Numbered from the stretch's first letter, positions 7,660 to 15,309 are shown. The stretch: 23,409 nucleotides of DNA from Candidatus Adlerbacteria bacterium (GCA_903824155.1 CAIJVL010000034.1:1-23409), one strand, 5' to 3'. Program-made: numbers and translations. The notes: a model not told the origin generated them from the letters alone.

Positions 7660-8406
7660 TTATTTTAATGCTTCAGGGTGTTTTACACTCCACGCATGGA
7701 GCGTAATAGCAGCCGACGCGGCTACGTTCAGCGACTCGGTACGCAAGTGCATCGGGATGCTGAGTGTCTCATCACACAGCGCACGTACCGACTTATCTAT
7801 GCCCTGCCCCTCATTACCAAGCACCAGCACGCTTGGAGAGTCAAACGTGGCATCGGCAACATTTTGTTTGCCGGCCGCTAGCGCATATGCTTTAAATCCT
7901 TTTTTCTTAAGCTGAGCCAAAGCATTTTGCATATTCGGGATGTTTACCAATGGCAACTGAAAGGCCATGCCTGCGGAAGATTTGATAACCGCTGCGGTAA
8001 TTGGCGATTGGTTTTGCTGCGGAACAAGCACGCCGCTTACACCAAATGCAGCCGCCGAGCGTATGATTGCACCTACATTGTGCGGGTCTTGTACGCCGCT
8101 CAAAAACAATAATACGGTTGAGGAAGTCGGTTTAAGAGAATCGAGAAACTTATCAAAAGGCTGTAGCATGTCGATGAGCGATATCTGTACCACAATGCCC
8201 TGGCTCGAAGCGTTGCCTTTAATATCGGCGCGCGCCTCCCCTTCCGAAAGGGGCTCACGCTCGAGCCCATTGCGCTTGATAAGCTTGTTAATGTTGTTGT
8301 CTTGGAAGCCGCGCGCAATATACACGCGCTTTACCGCATGCGGCGCGTACATAAGTGCCTCGTAGGCGGCGTGCTTTCCCGAGATGTAGAGTTTATTGGT
8401 TTTCAC
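7660..8406 (-). CDS. rlmB: 23S rRNA 2'-O-methyltransferase, TrmH/SpoU family (RlmB-like)
   Basis: A 248-residue SPOUT-class methyltransferase using SAM to methylate a ribose 2'-OH, most likely G2251 of 23S rRNA. The N-terminal 75 residues are the RNA-binding substrate domain (LYISGKHAAYEAL...). The catalytic knot carries the three SpoU motifs: GVQDPHNVGAIIRSAAAFG, VLGNEGQGI and IPMHLRTESLNVAASAAI, with the catalytic Arg in motif 1 and the Asn in motif 3. The frame also has a TTG one codon earlier (8409), but the TATAGT at 8413-8418 is exactly 6 nt from the GTG at 8406, so the GTG is preferred. TrmH-family members on other RNAs look similar, so the exact target is less certain than the chemistry. 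Confidence 0.85.
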   Translation of the reverse strand: MKTNKLYISGKHAAYEALMYAPHAVKRVYIARGFQDNNINKLIKRNGLEREPLSEGEARADIKGNASSQGIVVQISLIDMLQPFDKFLDSLKPTSSTVLLFLSGVQDPHNVGAIIRSAAAFGVSGVLVPQQNQSPITAAVIKSSAGMAFQLPLVNIPNMQNALAQLKKKGFKAYALAAGKQNVADATFDSPSVLVLGNEGQGIDKSVRALCDETLSIPMHLRTESLNVAASAAITLHAWSVKHPEALK

Positions 8407-8412
8407 CAAATG

Positions 8413-8418
8413 ACTATA
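8413..8418 (-). promoter_or_regulatory. -10 element of rlmB (decides the start)
   Basis: TATAGT on the minus strand, 6 nt from the GTG at 8406 and only 3 nt from the TTG at 8409. Confidence 0.45.
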
Positions 8419-8423
8419 CCTTA

Positions 8424-8894
8424 TTATTGCTTGCGGCGGAATTGGCTTATGTTTTGGAGGATAAAGAGGACAAGGCCAAGGGCGCCGAGCGTGTTAACTA
8501 TCAGGAGCTCTTGCCCCCATTCGGTTGCGGGGATAAACAGCGGATTAAATACAAACACCATAATACTGTGGAGCAATAACGGCACGGGACTGAGCGCCAA
8601 AGTGGGAAAGCTCGCGGGCTGTATCGAAAGAAGATACGCGTACTGGAGTGCAAAAAATACCACGAGCTCGCCCGTGATAACCGAAAGGAGCCAGAGCATA
8701 TGCCAGGCGTTGCGCACTTCCTCTATCACCTCGGCTGAGACATAGATGTTGCCAATGGCGCCTCCGGCAGCCGAAAGGAGGATCACCCAAATGCCGGCCT
8801 CCGGCTGCAGGAACATAAGAAGCAACCCTTCGGCGATAAGCAAAAGGCTCGTGCCTACCACTGAGTGCCACAACGTAAATTGTCGCAGAGTCAT
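8424..8894 (-). CDS. Five-helix membrane protein of unknown function
   Basis: A 156-residue integral membrane protein with about five hydrophobic segments: residues 6-29, 31-50, 66-89, 99-122 and 128-149. There is no signal peptide and no motif I can name. Charged residues are few and lie in short loops (EVIEEVRN between helices 2 and 3). The gene sits between trhO and rlmB on the same strand, 14-18 nt from rlmB and 4 nt from trhO, so it may be cotranscribed, yet it also has its own TAGAAT 6 nt before the ATG. Confidence 0.7.
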   Translation of the reverse strand: MTLRQFTLWHSVVGTSLLLIAEGLLLMFLQPEAGIWVILLSAAGGAIGNIYVSAEVIEEVRNAWHMLWLLSVITGELVVFFALQYAYLLSIQPASFPTLALSPVPLLLHSIMVFVFNPLFIPATEWGQELLIVNTLGALGLVLFILQNISQFRRKQ

Positions 8895-8898
8895 CTAC

Positions 8899-9774
8899 CT
8901 ATTCTACACTCTCTTTACACGCGTCATTACAATAGGGTGTGTCGGTTAAGGGGAGGCACTGGACACAAACCAAAAAATGCCGGTGGCAGGTATTGTTGGC
9001 GCAATTTACGTAACGCTCAGTTTTACCTTCGCAAAAATCGCATGCGCCGATTATTTCCCGCTCGCCCCCAAAGTCCATGGTCAAGCGATTGTCGAACGTA
9101 TACAGGGTTCCTAAAAAATCCTCACCCGGGTACTGCTCCATATAACTGTGGATGCCTCCGTCGAGCTGATACACATTCTCAAAGCCCTTGCTTAACAAAT
9201 AGGCTGACATCTTTTCGCACCTCACGCCGCCGGTACATACCGTAAGTACGGTTTTATCCTTGAGCGGCTCCAGTTTAGGCAGTGCTTGCGGCAAATCGCG
9301 TGAAGCGACAATACCTGGCTCGATGGCATTTTTAAAGTGGCCCGAAGCAAACTCGTAGTCGTTTCGCATGTCCACCACCACAAAGTCTTTATTGTTTTGA
9401 TACCACTCTTTTAACTCTTGCGGCGAGACGCGCGGCGCTGTACGTACGCGCGGATCGGCGTCTTCTCGGCTAAACTTGGTGCCAACAATTTCATCGCGCA
9501 CTTTGACCGATAATTTGCCAAAGCCTTTCCCGTCGCCGACACTTCGCTTTATGTGCATGTCTGCAAACAAAGGGTTTTGTAACACTTCTTTTGCAAATTT
9601 TTCTGTATCGTCCAATAAGCCCTCAAAAGTGGCATTGATACCCTCCTCGGCCACGATACCGCGCCCAAGCAAGCGGTATCGCACGGCCAACCCCCGCAGC
9701 CAGTTGGCCGTTTTTTGCGGATTGGGTACCGTAACGTATTTATAAAACAAAAGCACCTGATACTCCCCTTGCAT
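8899..9774 (-). CDS. trhO: tRNA uridine-34 hydroxylase, rhodanese family (TrhO/YceA)
   Basis: A 291-residue cytoplasmic enzyme that hydroxylates wobble U34 of some tRNAs using oxygen, the first step to (m)cmo5U. The N-terminal acylphosphatase-like domain (1-100) has YKYVTVPNPQ and GIVAEEGINATFEG. The rhodanese domain (about 120-215) has VVVDMRNDYEF, GHFKNAI and the active loop CTGGVRC (Cys180-Cys186). A C-terminal Cys/His segment (CDFC...CANNTCHRHFLVCVQC...CNDAC) resembles the metal-binding tail of this family. The start lies 13 nt after the engB stop codon. TATAAA is 7 nt before the ATG, so the gene may have both operon and own transcription. Confidence 0.92.
   Translation of the reverse strand: MQGEYQVLLFYKYVTVPNPQKTANWLRGLAVRYRLLGRGIVAEEGINATFEGLLDDTEKFAKEVLQNPLFADMHIKRSVGDGKGFGKLSVKVRDEIVGTKFSREDADPRVRTAPRVSPQELKEWYQNNKDFVVVDMRNDYEFASGHFKNAIEPGIVASRDLPQALPKLEPLKDKTVLTVCTGGVRCEKMSAYLLSKGFENVYQLDGGIHSYMEQYPGEDFLGTLYTFDNRLTMDFGGEREIIGACDFCEGKTERYVNCANNTCHRHFLVCVQCLPLTDTPYCNDACKESVE
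8901..8906 (-). promoter_or_regulatory. -10 element of the five-helix membrane protein gene
   Basis: TAGAAT on the minus strand, 6 nt from the ATG at 8894. It overlaps the last codons of trhO. Confidence 0.45.
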
Positions 9775-9781
9775 GTATATC

Positions 9782-9787
9782 TTTATA
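9782..9787 (-). promoter_or_regulatory. Possible -10 element of trhO
   Basis: TATAAA on the minus strand, 7 nt from the ATG at 9774, in the 13-nt gap after engB. Confidence 0.35.
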
Positions 9788-10354
9788 TCAAACTAACCGC
9801 TGCAATAAAAGCTTGACGCCGTCGTGACTTAGCGTCGAGGTAGGTATTACTTCAACCCCTCCCGCCTCTTTGGCAATCGCGGCCAATTTTTGCGACACCT
9901 CCTTTTGCGTTAGCTTGTCTATTTTATTGGCAGCCAATACAAAGGGGTGATTCTGCTCGCGCAGTATTTCGATCATCTGCTGGTCAAACTCGGTCAACCC
10001 CACTTTACTGTCGAGTACCAGCACCACTATCGAGGGTTTAGCGCCCGAGGCGGTCAGGTACCAGATGATCAGCTTCTGGAGCTTTTCTTTCTCGACCGGA
10101 TCAACGCGCGCGTAACCATAGCCCGGCAGGTCGACAAAGTAAGAGGTGCCGTTAATCAAAAAGTAATTGATCTCGACCGTTTTGCCCGGCTTATGGCTGA
10201 CCTTCACTAGGTTTGTTTTATTACAAAGGCGATTTATCAGGCTTGATTTGCCCACGTTCGAGCGGCCGACAAAAGCGACTTGCGATAGCTTGTCGGTAAC
10301 GATAGGATCGGTGCCTCGAATGCCTTTAACGAACACGGATGAGCTTACTTTCAT
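9788..10354 (-). CDS. engB: Ribosome biogenesis GTP-binding protein EngB/YsxC
   Basis: A 188-residue TrmE-Era-EngA-YihA-class GTPase needed for large ribosomal subunit assembly. G1 GRSNVGKSS (30-38), G2 region KPGKTVEINYF, G3 DLPGYGYA (75-82), G4 NKID and G5-like TSTLSHDG are all present and the length is normal. The frame is open 21 codons further upstream, but that part (MFVQKFHEVNRKGQDVVHSS) lacks similarity to the family and would overlap the sortase start, so the ATG at 10354 is preferred. An extended -10 (TGG-TACACT, 10363-10368) ends 8 nt before it. It is the first gene of a minus-strand run ending with rlmB and the PHA-system protein. Confidence 0.93.
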   Translation of the reverse strand: MKVSSSVFVKGIRGTDPIVTDKLSQVAFVGRSNVGKSSLINRLCNKTNLVKVSHKPGKTVEINYFLINGTSYFVDLPGYGYARVDPVEKEKLQKLIIWYLTASGAKPSIVVLVLDSKVGLTEFDQQMIEILREQNHPFVLAANKIDKLTQKEVSQKLAAIAKEAGGVEVIPTSTLSHDGVKLLLQRLV

Positions 10355-10362
10355 ACGGGATG

Positions 10363-10368
10363 AGTGTA
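10363..10368 (-). promoter_or_regulatory. Extended -10 element of engB
   Basis: TGG-TACACT on the minus strand, 8 nt from the ATG at 10354, inside the 42-bp divergent gap with the sortase gene. Confidence 0.4.
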
Positions 10369-10396
10369 CCACATCTTGCCCTTTTCTATTTACTTC

Positions 10397-11044
10397 ATGA
10401 AATTTTTGGACAAACAAAATCGCAAGCGTACAATTACGGAGTTAATGCTAAAATCATATTTCTTAATTGCGTTCGGTGTGCTCTCTCTTTCTCCCCTGGT
10501 CATTCCCGTGCAAGAGTCTCCGGTGGCTCTTTTGACAACTCCACTGCCTCCCAATACCGGCGAGGGCGTACCAAACGCCGCTTCCACCACTGTTGAGATA
10601 GCGACCGCACCGACGGCTCCGTCGCGCCTCATTATCCCTTCGATCGCGCTTAACGACACTGTCGCCAAAGTGGGAGTTAACGCTAAAGGCGAAATGGACG
10701 TGCCCGCCGGCAACACCCGCGACGTGGGCTGGTACGATGCGGGCACCATGCCGGGCACGGTGGGCAGCGCCGTAATCGACGCGCACGTGTTTGCGGCTTT
10801 TTCAAAATTAAAAAATATAAAGGTTGGCAGCGACATCTATATCGAGACTGACAGCGGCCAAAAGCTGCACTTTGTCGTTTCGGAAATGAAAACCTATGTG
10901 CTTGCCGATGTGCCGGCCGACATCCTGTTTAACCGCGCCGACACCGAACGTCTTAACCTCATAACCTGCGCCGGCAAACTAACCGATGACCGCAGTACGT
11001 ACGATCATCGGTTAGTGGTATATGCCGTGTTAGCGAACGATTAG
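10397..11044 (+). CDS. Class F-like sortase
   Basis: A 215-residue cysteine transpeptidase that would attach surface proteins to the envelope. A short cytoplasmic head (MKFLDKQNRKR) is followed by one membrane helix (about 18-38), a Pro/Thr-rich stalk and the catalytic beta-barrel (about 77-213). Catalytic residues are visible: His130 in VIDAHV, Cys191 in LITCAG and Arg205 in YDHRLVVYA. The LITC-x-G and DHRL-VVYA pattern is closest to class E/F sortases. The ATG at 10397 gives a usual N-terminus; an in-frame GTG at 10364 would extend it by 11 residues and the ATG at 10445 has a weak GGAG in front. No LPXTG-type substrate is encoded beside it. Confidence 0.88.
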   Translation: MKFLDKQNRKRTITELMLKSYFLIAFGVLSLSPLVIPVQESPVALLTTPLPPNTGEGVPNAASTTVEIATAPTAPSRLIIPSIALNDTVAKVGVNAKGEMDVPAGNTRDVGWYDAGTMPGTVGSAVIDAHVFAAFSKLKNIKVGSDIYIETDSGQKLHFVVSEMKTYVLADVPADILFNRADTERLNLITCAGKLTDDRSTYDHRLVVYAVLAND

Positions 11045-11118
11045 CTTAGCGAGTACTTTTTGCGCGTCAAGTTTGCTGCGTCGCTATTTTTCCTATCCGA
11101 CTGAAATAAAAGTGAATA

Positions 11119-11150
11119 GAAAAAGCCGCCCATTGCTGAGCGGCTTTTTC
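11119..11150. terminator. Two-way terminator between sortase and cold-shock genes
   Basis: 11-bp perfect stem (11119-11129 with 11140-11150; GAAAAAGCCGC / GCGGCTTTTTC) and a 10-nt loop. The A5/T5 ends give a U-tract on either strand, as expected between convergent genes. Confidence 0.85.
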
Positions 11151-11164
11151 TGCTGCGGCGTAGA

Positions 11165-11362
11165 TTACGCGCGCATTACATTGACTGCTGCTGGGCCTTT
11201 TTCGCCTTGCTGAACTTCAAACGAGACGGTTTCGCCTTGCTTGAGTTCGTCGAAGGTGACGCCTTGCAGATCCTTAGAGTGGAAGAAAAGATCCTTCGCT
11301 TCGCCTTCGCGAGAGATGAATCCAAATCCACGGTCAGTCAAAGTCTTGATTGTTCCTGTCAT
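11165..11362 (-). CDS. csp: Cold-shock protein, CspA family
   Basis: A 65-residue single OB-fold nucleic-acid-binding protein, an RNA chaperone active in cold or general growth. It begins MTGTIKTLTDRGFGFISREG, with the RNP1-type motif GFGFI, and has the RNP2-type motif LFFHSKDL and the normal end EKGPAAVNVMRA. The length is standard. Unlike most genes here it has a long leader: the likely extended -10 (TGG-TATAAT, plus-strand 11438-11443) lies about 75 nt before the ATG, which leaves a 5' untranslated region of roughly 68 nt. Cold-shock genes are known for regulatory leaders, so this may control it. No good Shine-Dalgarno is visible next to the ATG. Confidence 0.95.
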   Translation of the reverse strand: MTGTIKTLTDRGFGFISREGEAKDLFFHSKDLQGVTFDELKQGETVSFEVQQGEKGPAAVNVMRA

Positions 11363-11437
11363 ACGATTGTGATTTATATTTTGTTTGCTTTTGCTCGAGA
11401 AATACGACCCCTTTTCCTTAGTCTTTTAGACTCTTCC

Positions 11438-11443
11438 ATTATA
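11438..11443 (-). promoter_or_regulatory. Extended -10 of the cold-shock gene; long 5' leader
   Basis: TGG-TATAAT on the minus strand. The leader (about 11363-11431) includes a small AGTCT-AAA-AGACT hairpin and an A-rich 3' half. Confidence 0.5.
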
Positions 11444-11512
11444 CCATACACTACTATTGCCGTATAGGCGGTAGTATATGGCTCTCTGTATAGGTTTAAT
11501 GACAGTCCTGCT

Positions 11513-12769
11513 TTAGGCATGCGAGCCGGCCACATATCCGGTCGACCAGCACAACTGGAGCGAATAGCCGCCCGAAGGGCGGTTTACGTGCAACAAATCG
11601 CCGATAATAAAAAGATTAGGCACCATTTTTGAGCGCATGGTGCGCATATCAACCTCAGTTAAAGGTACGCCACCGTCAGCAATGACTGCGCGGTCAAAAC
11701 CCATGAGGCCTTCAATAGTTAAGGGCAGCGCCTTGAGTAAGTGTGTGATCATTTTGCGCTCCTCGCGTGTTATCGAATGCACTTTGGTAGTTACGTCCAT
11801 CTTCCCTTCTAAAAGAGCGAGTATGCCTTTAACAGTACCTTCGGGTACCACTTCCTTCAAAACATTTTTGAGCGCTTTGTTTTTAAACTTATCAAACATC
11901 GCTAAAATATGCTTCTCAAGCGCGCCAAGGTCGGTATGCGGATAGGCGTCGATGGTTGCCGTGACTGCGCCTGAGTACAAAAGATCCGAGATTTTGCTCG
12001 AGCTGTTGAGTATCAACGGGCCCGAAAGCCCAAAATGAGTAAATAGAATTTTGCCTGTTTTTGAAAACGCTTTTTTAGCTTGCCCGCCCTCAGGGCCGTC
12101 GACAAAAAAAGTAATCTTCATAAAGGTAAGCGACACGCCGGCCAGCAGGTGCGCCCATTCGTCCTTAACTTTAATAGGCACAATAGTTGGCGTTGGCGGC
12201 ACCACGGTGTGGCCCAGTTTTTGGAGCCACGTAAAGCCGTCGCCGGTCGAACCCGTTTCGGGGTGAGACACGCTGCCGGTCGCAAAAATATATTCTTTGG
12301 CGGTATAAATCTCTTTACCGCAGGCCACTCCGGTAATAGTCGAACCCTCGCTTACTACATTGGTGGCTTGCGCGCCCGTTTTGACCGTAACTCCTCCCTT
12401 TTTTACATACGCTTCAAGCGTTTTAACCACGTCGGGCGCCTTTTCAGTTTTAGGGAATGCGCGCTTACGCGCCTGCACTACGAGCGGCAGGCCCTTTGAT
12501 TCAAAAAATGAAAAGGTTTGCTTGTTGCCAAACTGCGCAAAGGTTGAGTATAAAAATTGCTCGGCTTTACCGTACGCGCGCATAAGCACGCGCTCGTCCT
12601 CTTCGGCATTGGTGATGTTGCAGCGGCCGCCGCCCGAGATGCGCAGCTTTTCGCCGACGCGGCGATTTTTCTCCAGCAGCAACACGCGCTTACCCAACTC
12701 GGCTGCGCGGCCTGCGGCCATAAGGCCTGCCGAGCCCCCGCCAACTACCAGTACGTCGTAAGCTTCCAT
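11513..12769 (-). CDS. HI0933/YhiN-type NAD(P)/FAD-dependent flavoprotein
   Basis: A 418-residue flavoprotein of the HI0933 (BaiN/YhiN) family; its substrate is not established for most members. The dinucleotide fold starts YDVLVVGGGSAGLMAAGRAA (4-23). The family signature LRISGGGRCNITN (42-54) is intact, as are the ATGSVSHPETGSTGDGF block and the C-terminal GGYSLQLCWSTGYVAG, which completes the FAD site. The frame is open to 12883, but the ATG at 12769 directly precedes the family N-terminus and lies 5 nt after the methyltransferase stop codon, so this is the last gene of an ABC-F, methyltransferase, flavoprotein operon. Confidence 0.9.
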   Translation of the reverse strand: MEAYDVLVVGGGSAGLMAAGRAAELGKRVLLLEKNRRVGEKLRISGGGRCNITNAEEDERVLMRAYGKAEQFLYSTFAQFGNKQTFSFFESKGLPLVVQARKRAFPKTEKAPDVVKTLEAYVKKGGVTVKTGAQATNVVSEGSTITGVACGKEIYTAKEYIFATGSVSHPETGSTGDGFTWLQKLGHTVVPPTPTIVPIKVKDEWAHLLAGVSLTFMKITFFVDGPEGGQAKKAFSKTGKILFTHFGLSGPLILNSSSKISDLLYSGAVTATIDAYPHTDLGALEKHILAMFDKFKNKALKNVLKEVVPEGTVKGILALLEGKMDVTTKVHSITREERKMITHLLKALPLTIEGLMGFDRAVIADGGVPLTEVDMRTMRSKMVPNLFIIGDLLHVNRPSGGYSLQLCWSTGYVAGSHA

Positions 12770-12774
12770 AGTAG

Positions 12775-13545
12775 TTAGGAAAGTGCGCGCACTTCGAGCG
12801 CCATAAAAAGCGGTATTTCTTTGCGCGCAGTGTCTTCGGCTTTTTGTCGCGGTCCTTTGCCGCTTTGCTTGTGCGAGGTCCACTCCTCGAGCCGCGTTAT
12901 CGCAAACCCATTCGAGCCAAGCGCCTTGGTAAAGTCCTGAATAGATCGGTGGTAAGAAATGGTTTTGGGTCCGCTTGTCTTACCGGGATGCATGTCGACC
13001 ATAATTTTAGCTGCCGACAGATAGCCGTCGATGCGACGGTACTGCACCTTTTGCTCCTCGTCATATCCCCAGCCCGAGCGCTTGAGCACGCGAAATGCCG
13101 GATGGTTAAGCACCATTACAAACCGTCCGCCTTTGGCCAGCACGCGATGTGCTTCGGCAAACACCGCTTTAATATCCTCCATGTTTTGCAAAGCCAGCAC
13201 GCACGCTACCGCTGTAAATTCCTGATCCTTGGCAAAAGTAAGGTTAGAGGCTTTAGCGACTTTATATAAAATAGGGCTCTGCCTACCGACAGGCAGGCGC
13301 CATGACTTGGCCTTTTGTATCAGCTCGTGCGAGATGTCTGCGCCGATAACTTTAGCGCCCGACTTTGCAAACTCGCGCGCAAAAAATCCTTCGCCGCACG
13401 CTAAGTCCAACACCGTGTCGGACTTCTTTAACGCAAGCATGCGAAGCAGGTTAGGCAAAATCACCTGCGTCTGGTAACTCCCCTCTTTTTGCAAATAGTC
13501 GCCGTACCAATCGGCAACTTCTCCCCACGACGTGCTTTTTTTCAT
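12775..13545 (-). CDS. Class I SAM-dependent methyltransferase with palindrome insertion
   Basis: A 256-residue Rossmann-fold methyltransferase. Motif I is VLDLACGEGFFARE (45-58), motif II-like VIGADIS (66-72), and the post-I region is TAVACVLALQNMEDIKAVFAEAHRVLAKGG. The later NHPAFRVLKRSGWGYDEE and YHRSIQDFTKALGSNGF blocks are typical of the UbiE/BioC-like group; the target is unknown. Between GADISHELIQKAKSW and SPILYKVAKASNL there is an extra stretch, RLPVGRQ, encoded by a near-palindrome (13279-13297). It keeps the frame and falls in a surface loop between the second beta strand and the next motif. The gene starts 2 nt after the ABC-F stop codon. Confidence 0.85.
   Translation of the reverse strand: MKKSTSWGEVADWYGDYLQKEGSYQTQVILPNLLRMLALKKSDTVLDLACGEGFFAREFAKSGAKVIGADISHELIQKAKSWRLPVGRQSPILYKVAKASNLTFAKDQEFTAVACVLALQNMEDIKAVFAEAHRVLAKGGRFVMVLNHPAFRVLKRSGWGYDEEQKVQYRRIDGYLSAAKIMVDMHPGKTSGPKTISYHRSIQDFTKALGSNGFAITRLEEWTSHKQSGKGPRQKAEDTARKEIPLFMALEVRALS
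13279..13297. repeat. Palindromic repeat inserted in a coding region
   Basis: CTGCCT-ACCGAC-AGGCAGG, a 6-bp inverted repeat around a 6-nt spacer, read as ...RLPVGRQ... on the minus strand. From memory, palindromes of this type (CCTGCC...GGCAGG) are abundant in Parcubacteria genomes, often in-frame inside genes. Only one copy is in this window. Confidence 0.6.
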
Positions 13546-13547
13546 GG

Positions 13548-15023
13548 CTATTTATCTAACTCTAACACCTCATCAATGCGGATTTGGGACACAAAGTCCG
13601 GCACGTGGCTTACCAATATCATAGGCCCCTCAAAAGCACTCAGCGCTTTGGCAATGATGGGAAGGTGCCTAAAGTTAATATGGTTGGTCGGCTCATCCAA
13701 TATAAGAAGGCCCGGCTTAAGCAAAACAAGACGCGCAAATGCTACCAGACCCTTTTGGCCTTCGGAGAGCATGCCGATTTTGGTATGAAATATCTCGCCG
13801 GTCAACAAAAAGCCGGCCGCTACTTTGCGGATGTCCTCTTCAATAGGCCGGTCGAGCACGGCTGCCAGCTCCTCATACACGGTTTTGTCAAAATCGAGGT
13901 TTGAAAAGTCCTGGCGATAGTAACCAACAGTAACTCCTTCGGTAACGGTCGAGCCTTTTTCCTTATTAACAATAGATTGCAACAAAGTTGATTTGCCAAT
14001 GCCGTTGGGGCCTGCAAGCAGTAAGTGGTGGTTGCGGCGCAAAACGATCTTCATCTTACGCTCGACCGCTTTGTGATCCTTAATTACTTTAAAAGAATTG
14101 ATAACCAAAATGTCGCCTATCAAATTTTCTTGAAATGGGATGCGGAAGGGGCGTATCGCTTTGTCCTCTTTGCGCACCTCCACCTTGGCCTCCTCAAGTT
14201 CGGCAGCCTTCTCTCTCATGCGCTTGGCAACCATACGCATTTGGCCGCCCTTGTTGGCAAAAAAGTTGGCTTTATCTTTATTTTCCTGGATCTCTTTGGC
14301 CAAAAGCGCGTTTTTGCGGTTTTCTTTCTCAATGCGCACAGTAATATCTTTGACCACGTCCAAATAGTTGCCCACGTATTGCTCGACTTTGTGGGTGTTT
14401 ACGTCGAGGTACAAAACGCCCTGCGTAAAAGAGTTTAAAAACTCCGCTTCGTGCGAAATAACAATGACCGTTTTTTTGTAGCCCTGCAAAAATTTGGTCA
14501 GGTGCTCGATGCCGGCTTTGTCGAGGTTGTTGGTCGGCTCGTCGAGCAAGAGCAAGTCGGAATCTTGTATTAAAGCCTGCGCCAAAAGCAAACGCGCTTG
14601 CTGCCCGCCGCTAAAGCTGCCAATCTTCTTTTCGTGATCGGCAGTAAGGTTTACGACCGCAAGCACTTTGTCGATTCTAGGGTCGATATCATATACTTTT
14701 TTATCAAATACCTTTTGAAAAAACTCGCGCACCGTAAGCGTCATATCTTCGCGTAGGATCACCTGTCTGGCAGTGGCTACCGTAAGCCCATGGCTCATGT
14801 GTATTTGGCCATCCTCGGGAGTCATCTCTCCCGTCATCAATTTAAAAATGGTGCTCTTGCCGGCACCGTTTTGACCCATGAGGGTAACTTTGGTGCCGCG
14901 GCGCACCGAAAAATCCACCTTTTCTAAAATGGGCTTGCGGGGGCCGAACTCAAACGACACCCCTTCAAAACGCACTATAACTTCCCCTCGTTGAGGGGAT
15001 GGTTTACCCTGCTGCGAACTCAT
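13548..15023 (-). CDS. ABC-F family ATP-binding protein
   Basis: A 491-residue soluble protein with two ABC domains and no membrane part, of the ABC-F translation-factor group that binds the ribosomal E site. First domain: Walker A GQNGAGKST (50-58), signature FSGGQ (137-141), LLLLDEPTNNLD (157-168). The linker with the P-site tRNA interaction motif runs about 222-300 and is highly charged (Lys/Glu-rich coiled coil). Second domain: Walker A GPNGIGKST (338-346), degenerate signature LSEGQ (419-423), ILDEPTNHIN (441-450), so the D-loop Asp is Asn. TGG-TATTAT 6 nt before the ATG supports this start; the first 14 residues include a short inverted repeat (14983-14999) and are probably not conserved. 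Confidence 0.9.
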   Translation of the reverse strand: MSSQQGKPSPQRGEVIVRFEGVSFEFGPRKPILEKVDFSVRRGTKVTLMGQNGAGKSTIFKLMTGEMTPEDGQIHMSHGLTVATARQVILREDMTLTVREFFQKVFDKKVYDIDPRIDKVLAVVNLTADHEKKIGSFSGGQQARLLLAQALIQDSDLLLLDEPTNNLDKAGIEHLTKFLQGYKKTVIVISHEAEFLNSFTQGVLYLDVNTHKVEQYVGNYLDVVKDITVRIEKENRKNALLAKEIQENKDKANFFANKGGQMRMVAKRMREKAAELEEAKVEVRKEDKAIRPFRIPFQENLIGDILVINSFKVIKDHKAVERKMKIVLRRNHHLLLAGPNGIGKSTLLQSIVNKEKGSTVTEGVTVGYYRQDFSNLDFDKTVYEELAAVLDRPIEEDIRKVAAGFLLTGEIFHTKIGMLSEGQKGLVAFARLVLLKPGLLILDEPTNHINFRHLPIIAKALSAFEGPMILVSHVPDFVSQIRIDEVLELDK

Positions 15024-15029
15024 GTTTTT

Positions 15030-15035
15030 ATAATA
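15030..15035 (-). promoter_or_regulatory. Extended -10 of the ABC-F operon (leaderless)
   Basis: TGG-TATTAT on the minus strand, 6 nt from the ATG at 15023. Confidence 0.55.
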
Positions 15036-15076
15036 CCACGCTCTTTACATTTGAGCGAATTTGTTTTGAGTATTTT

Positions 15077-15283
15077 TTATTGATTGAGCGCCGCACGCGT
15101 GGCGGGGCCGACGTAGCCCACTTGAGAAATGCCGTGCTGACCCTGGAAAGCTTCGACCGCGGCTTGCGTCAGCGAACCGAAATAGCCGGTAATGGGGCCC
15201 GAGTATAAGTTGAGCGCAGTGAGCCTTTGTTGGAGCGCCGTGCCGGCAGGCACGCTGGTGCCGGGCTTGGCGTTTAGGTTCAT
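15077..15283 (-). CDS. Peptidoglycan-binding domain fragment (PGBD1-like)
   Basis: A 68-residue open frame that is almost entirely one peptidoglycan-binding (PG_binding_1) repeat: VPAGTALQQRLTALNLYSGP then ITGYFGSLTQAAVEAFQGQHG and GYVGPATRAALNQ, all with typical spacing. Such domains usually form the C-terminus of larger secreted proteins. Here there is no signal peptide, and the ATG sits directly in the T-run of the terminator hairpin at 15290-15309, with no Shine-Dalgarno and no obvious promoter. It is therefore more likely the remnant of a larger gene than an independent one, although translation of a short cytoplasmic form cannot be excluded. Confidence 0.5.
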   Translation of the reverse strand: MNLNAKPGTSVPAGTALQQRLTALNLYSGPITGYFGSLTQAAVEAFQGQHGISQVGYVGPATRAALNQ

Positions 15284-15309
15284 AAAAAACGCGCCTTATA
15301 CAAGGCGCG
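15284..15309 (-). terminator. Intrinsic terminator of the DUF5666-like gene
   Basis: 8-bp perfect stem (15290-15297 with 15302-15309; CGCGCCTT/AAGGCGCG), 4-nt loop, and T6 on the minus strand (15284-15289). It follows the gene at 15345-15893 by 35 nt. A T4 on the other side may allow two-way action. Confidence 0.75.

Noticed and set aside
15236..15255. Palindrome CGTGCC-GGCA-GGCACG in the PGBD coding region
   Set aside because: Encodes the ordinary VPAGT part of the domain; no evidence that it is an inserted element like the one at 13279.
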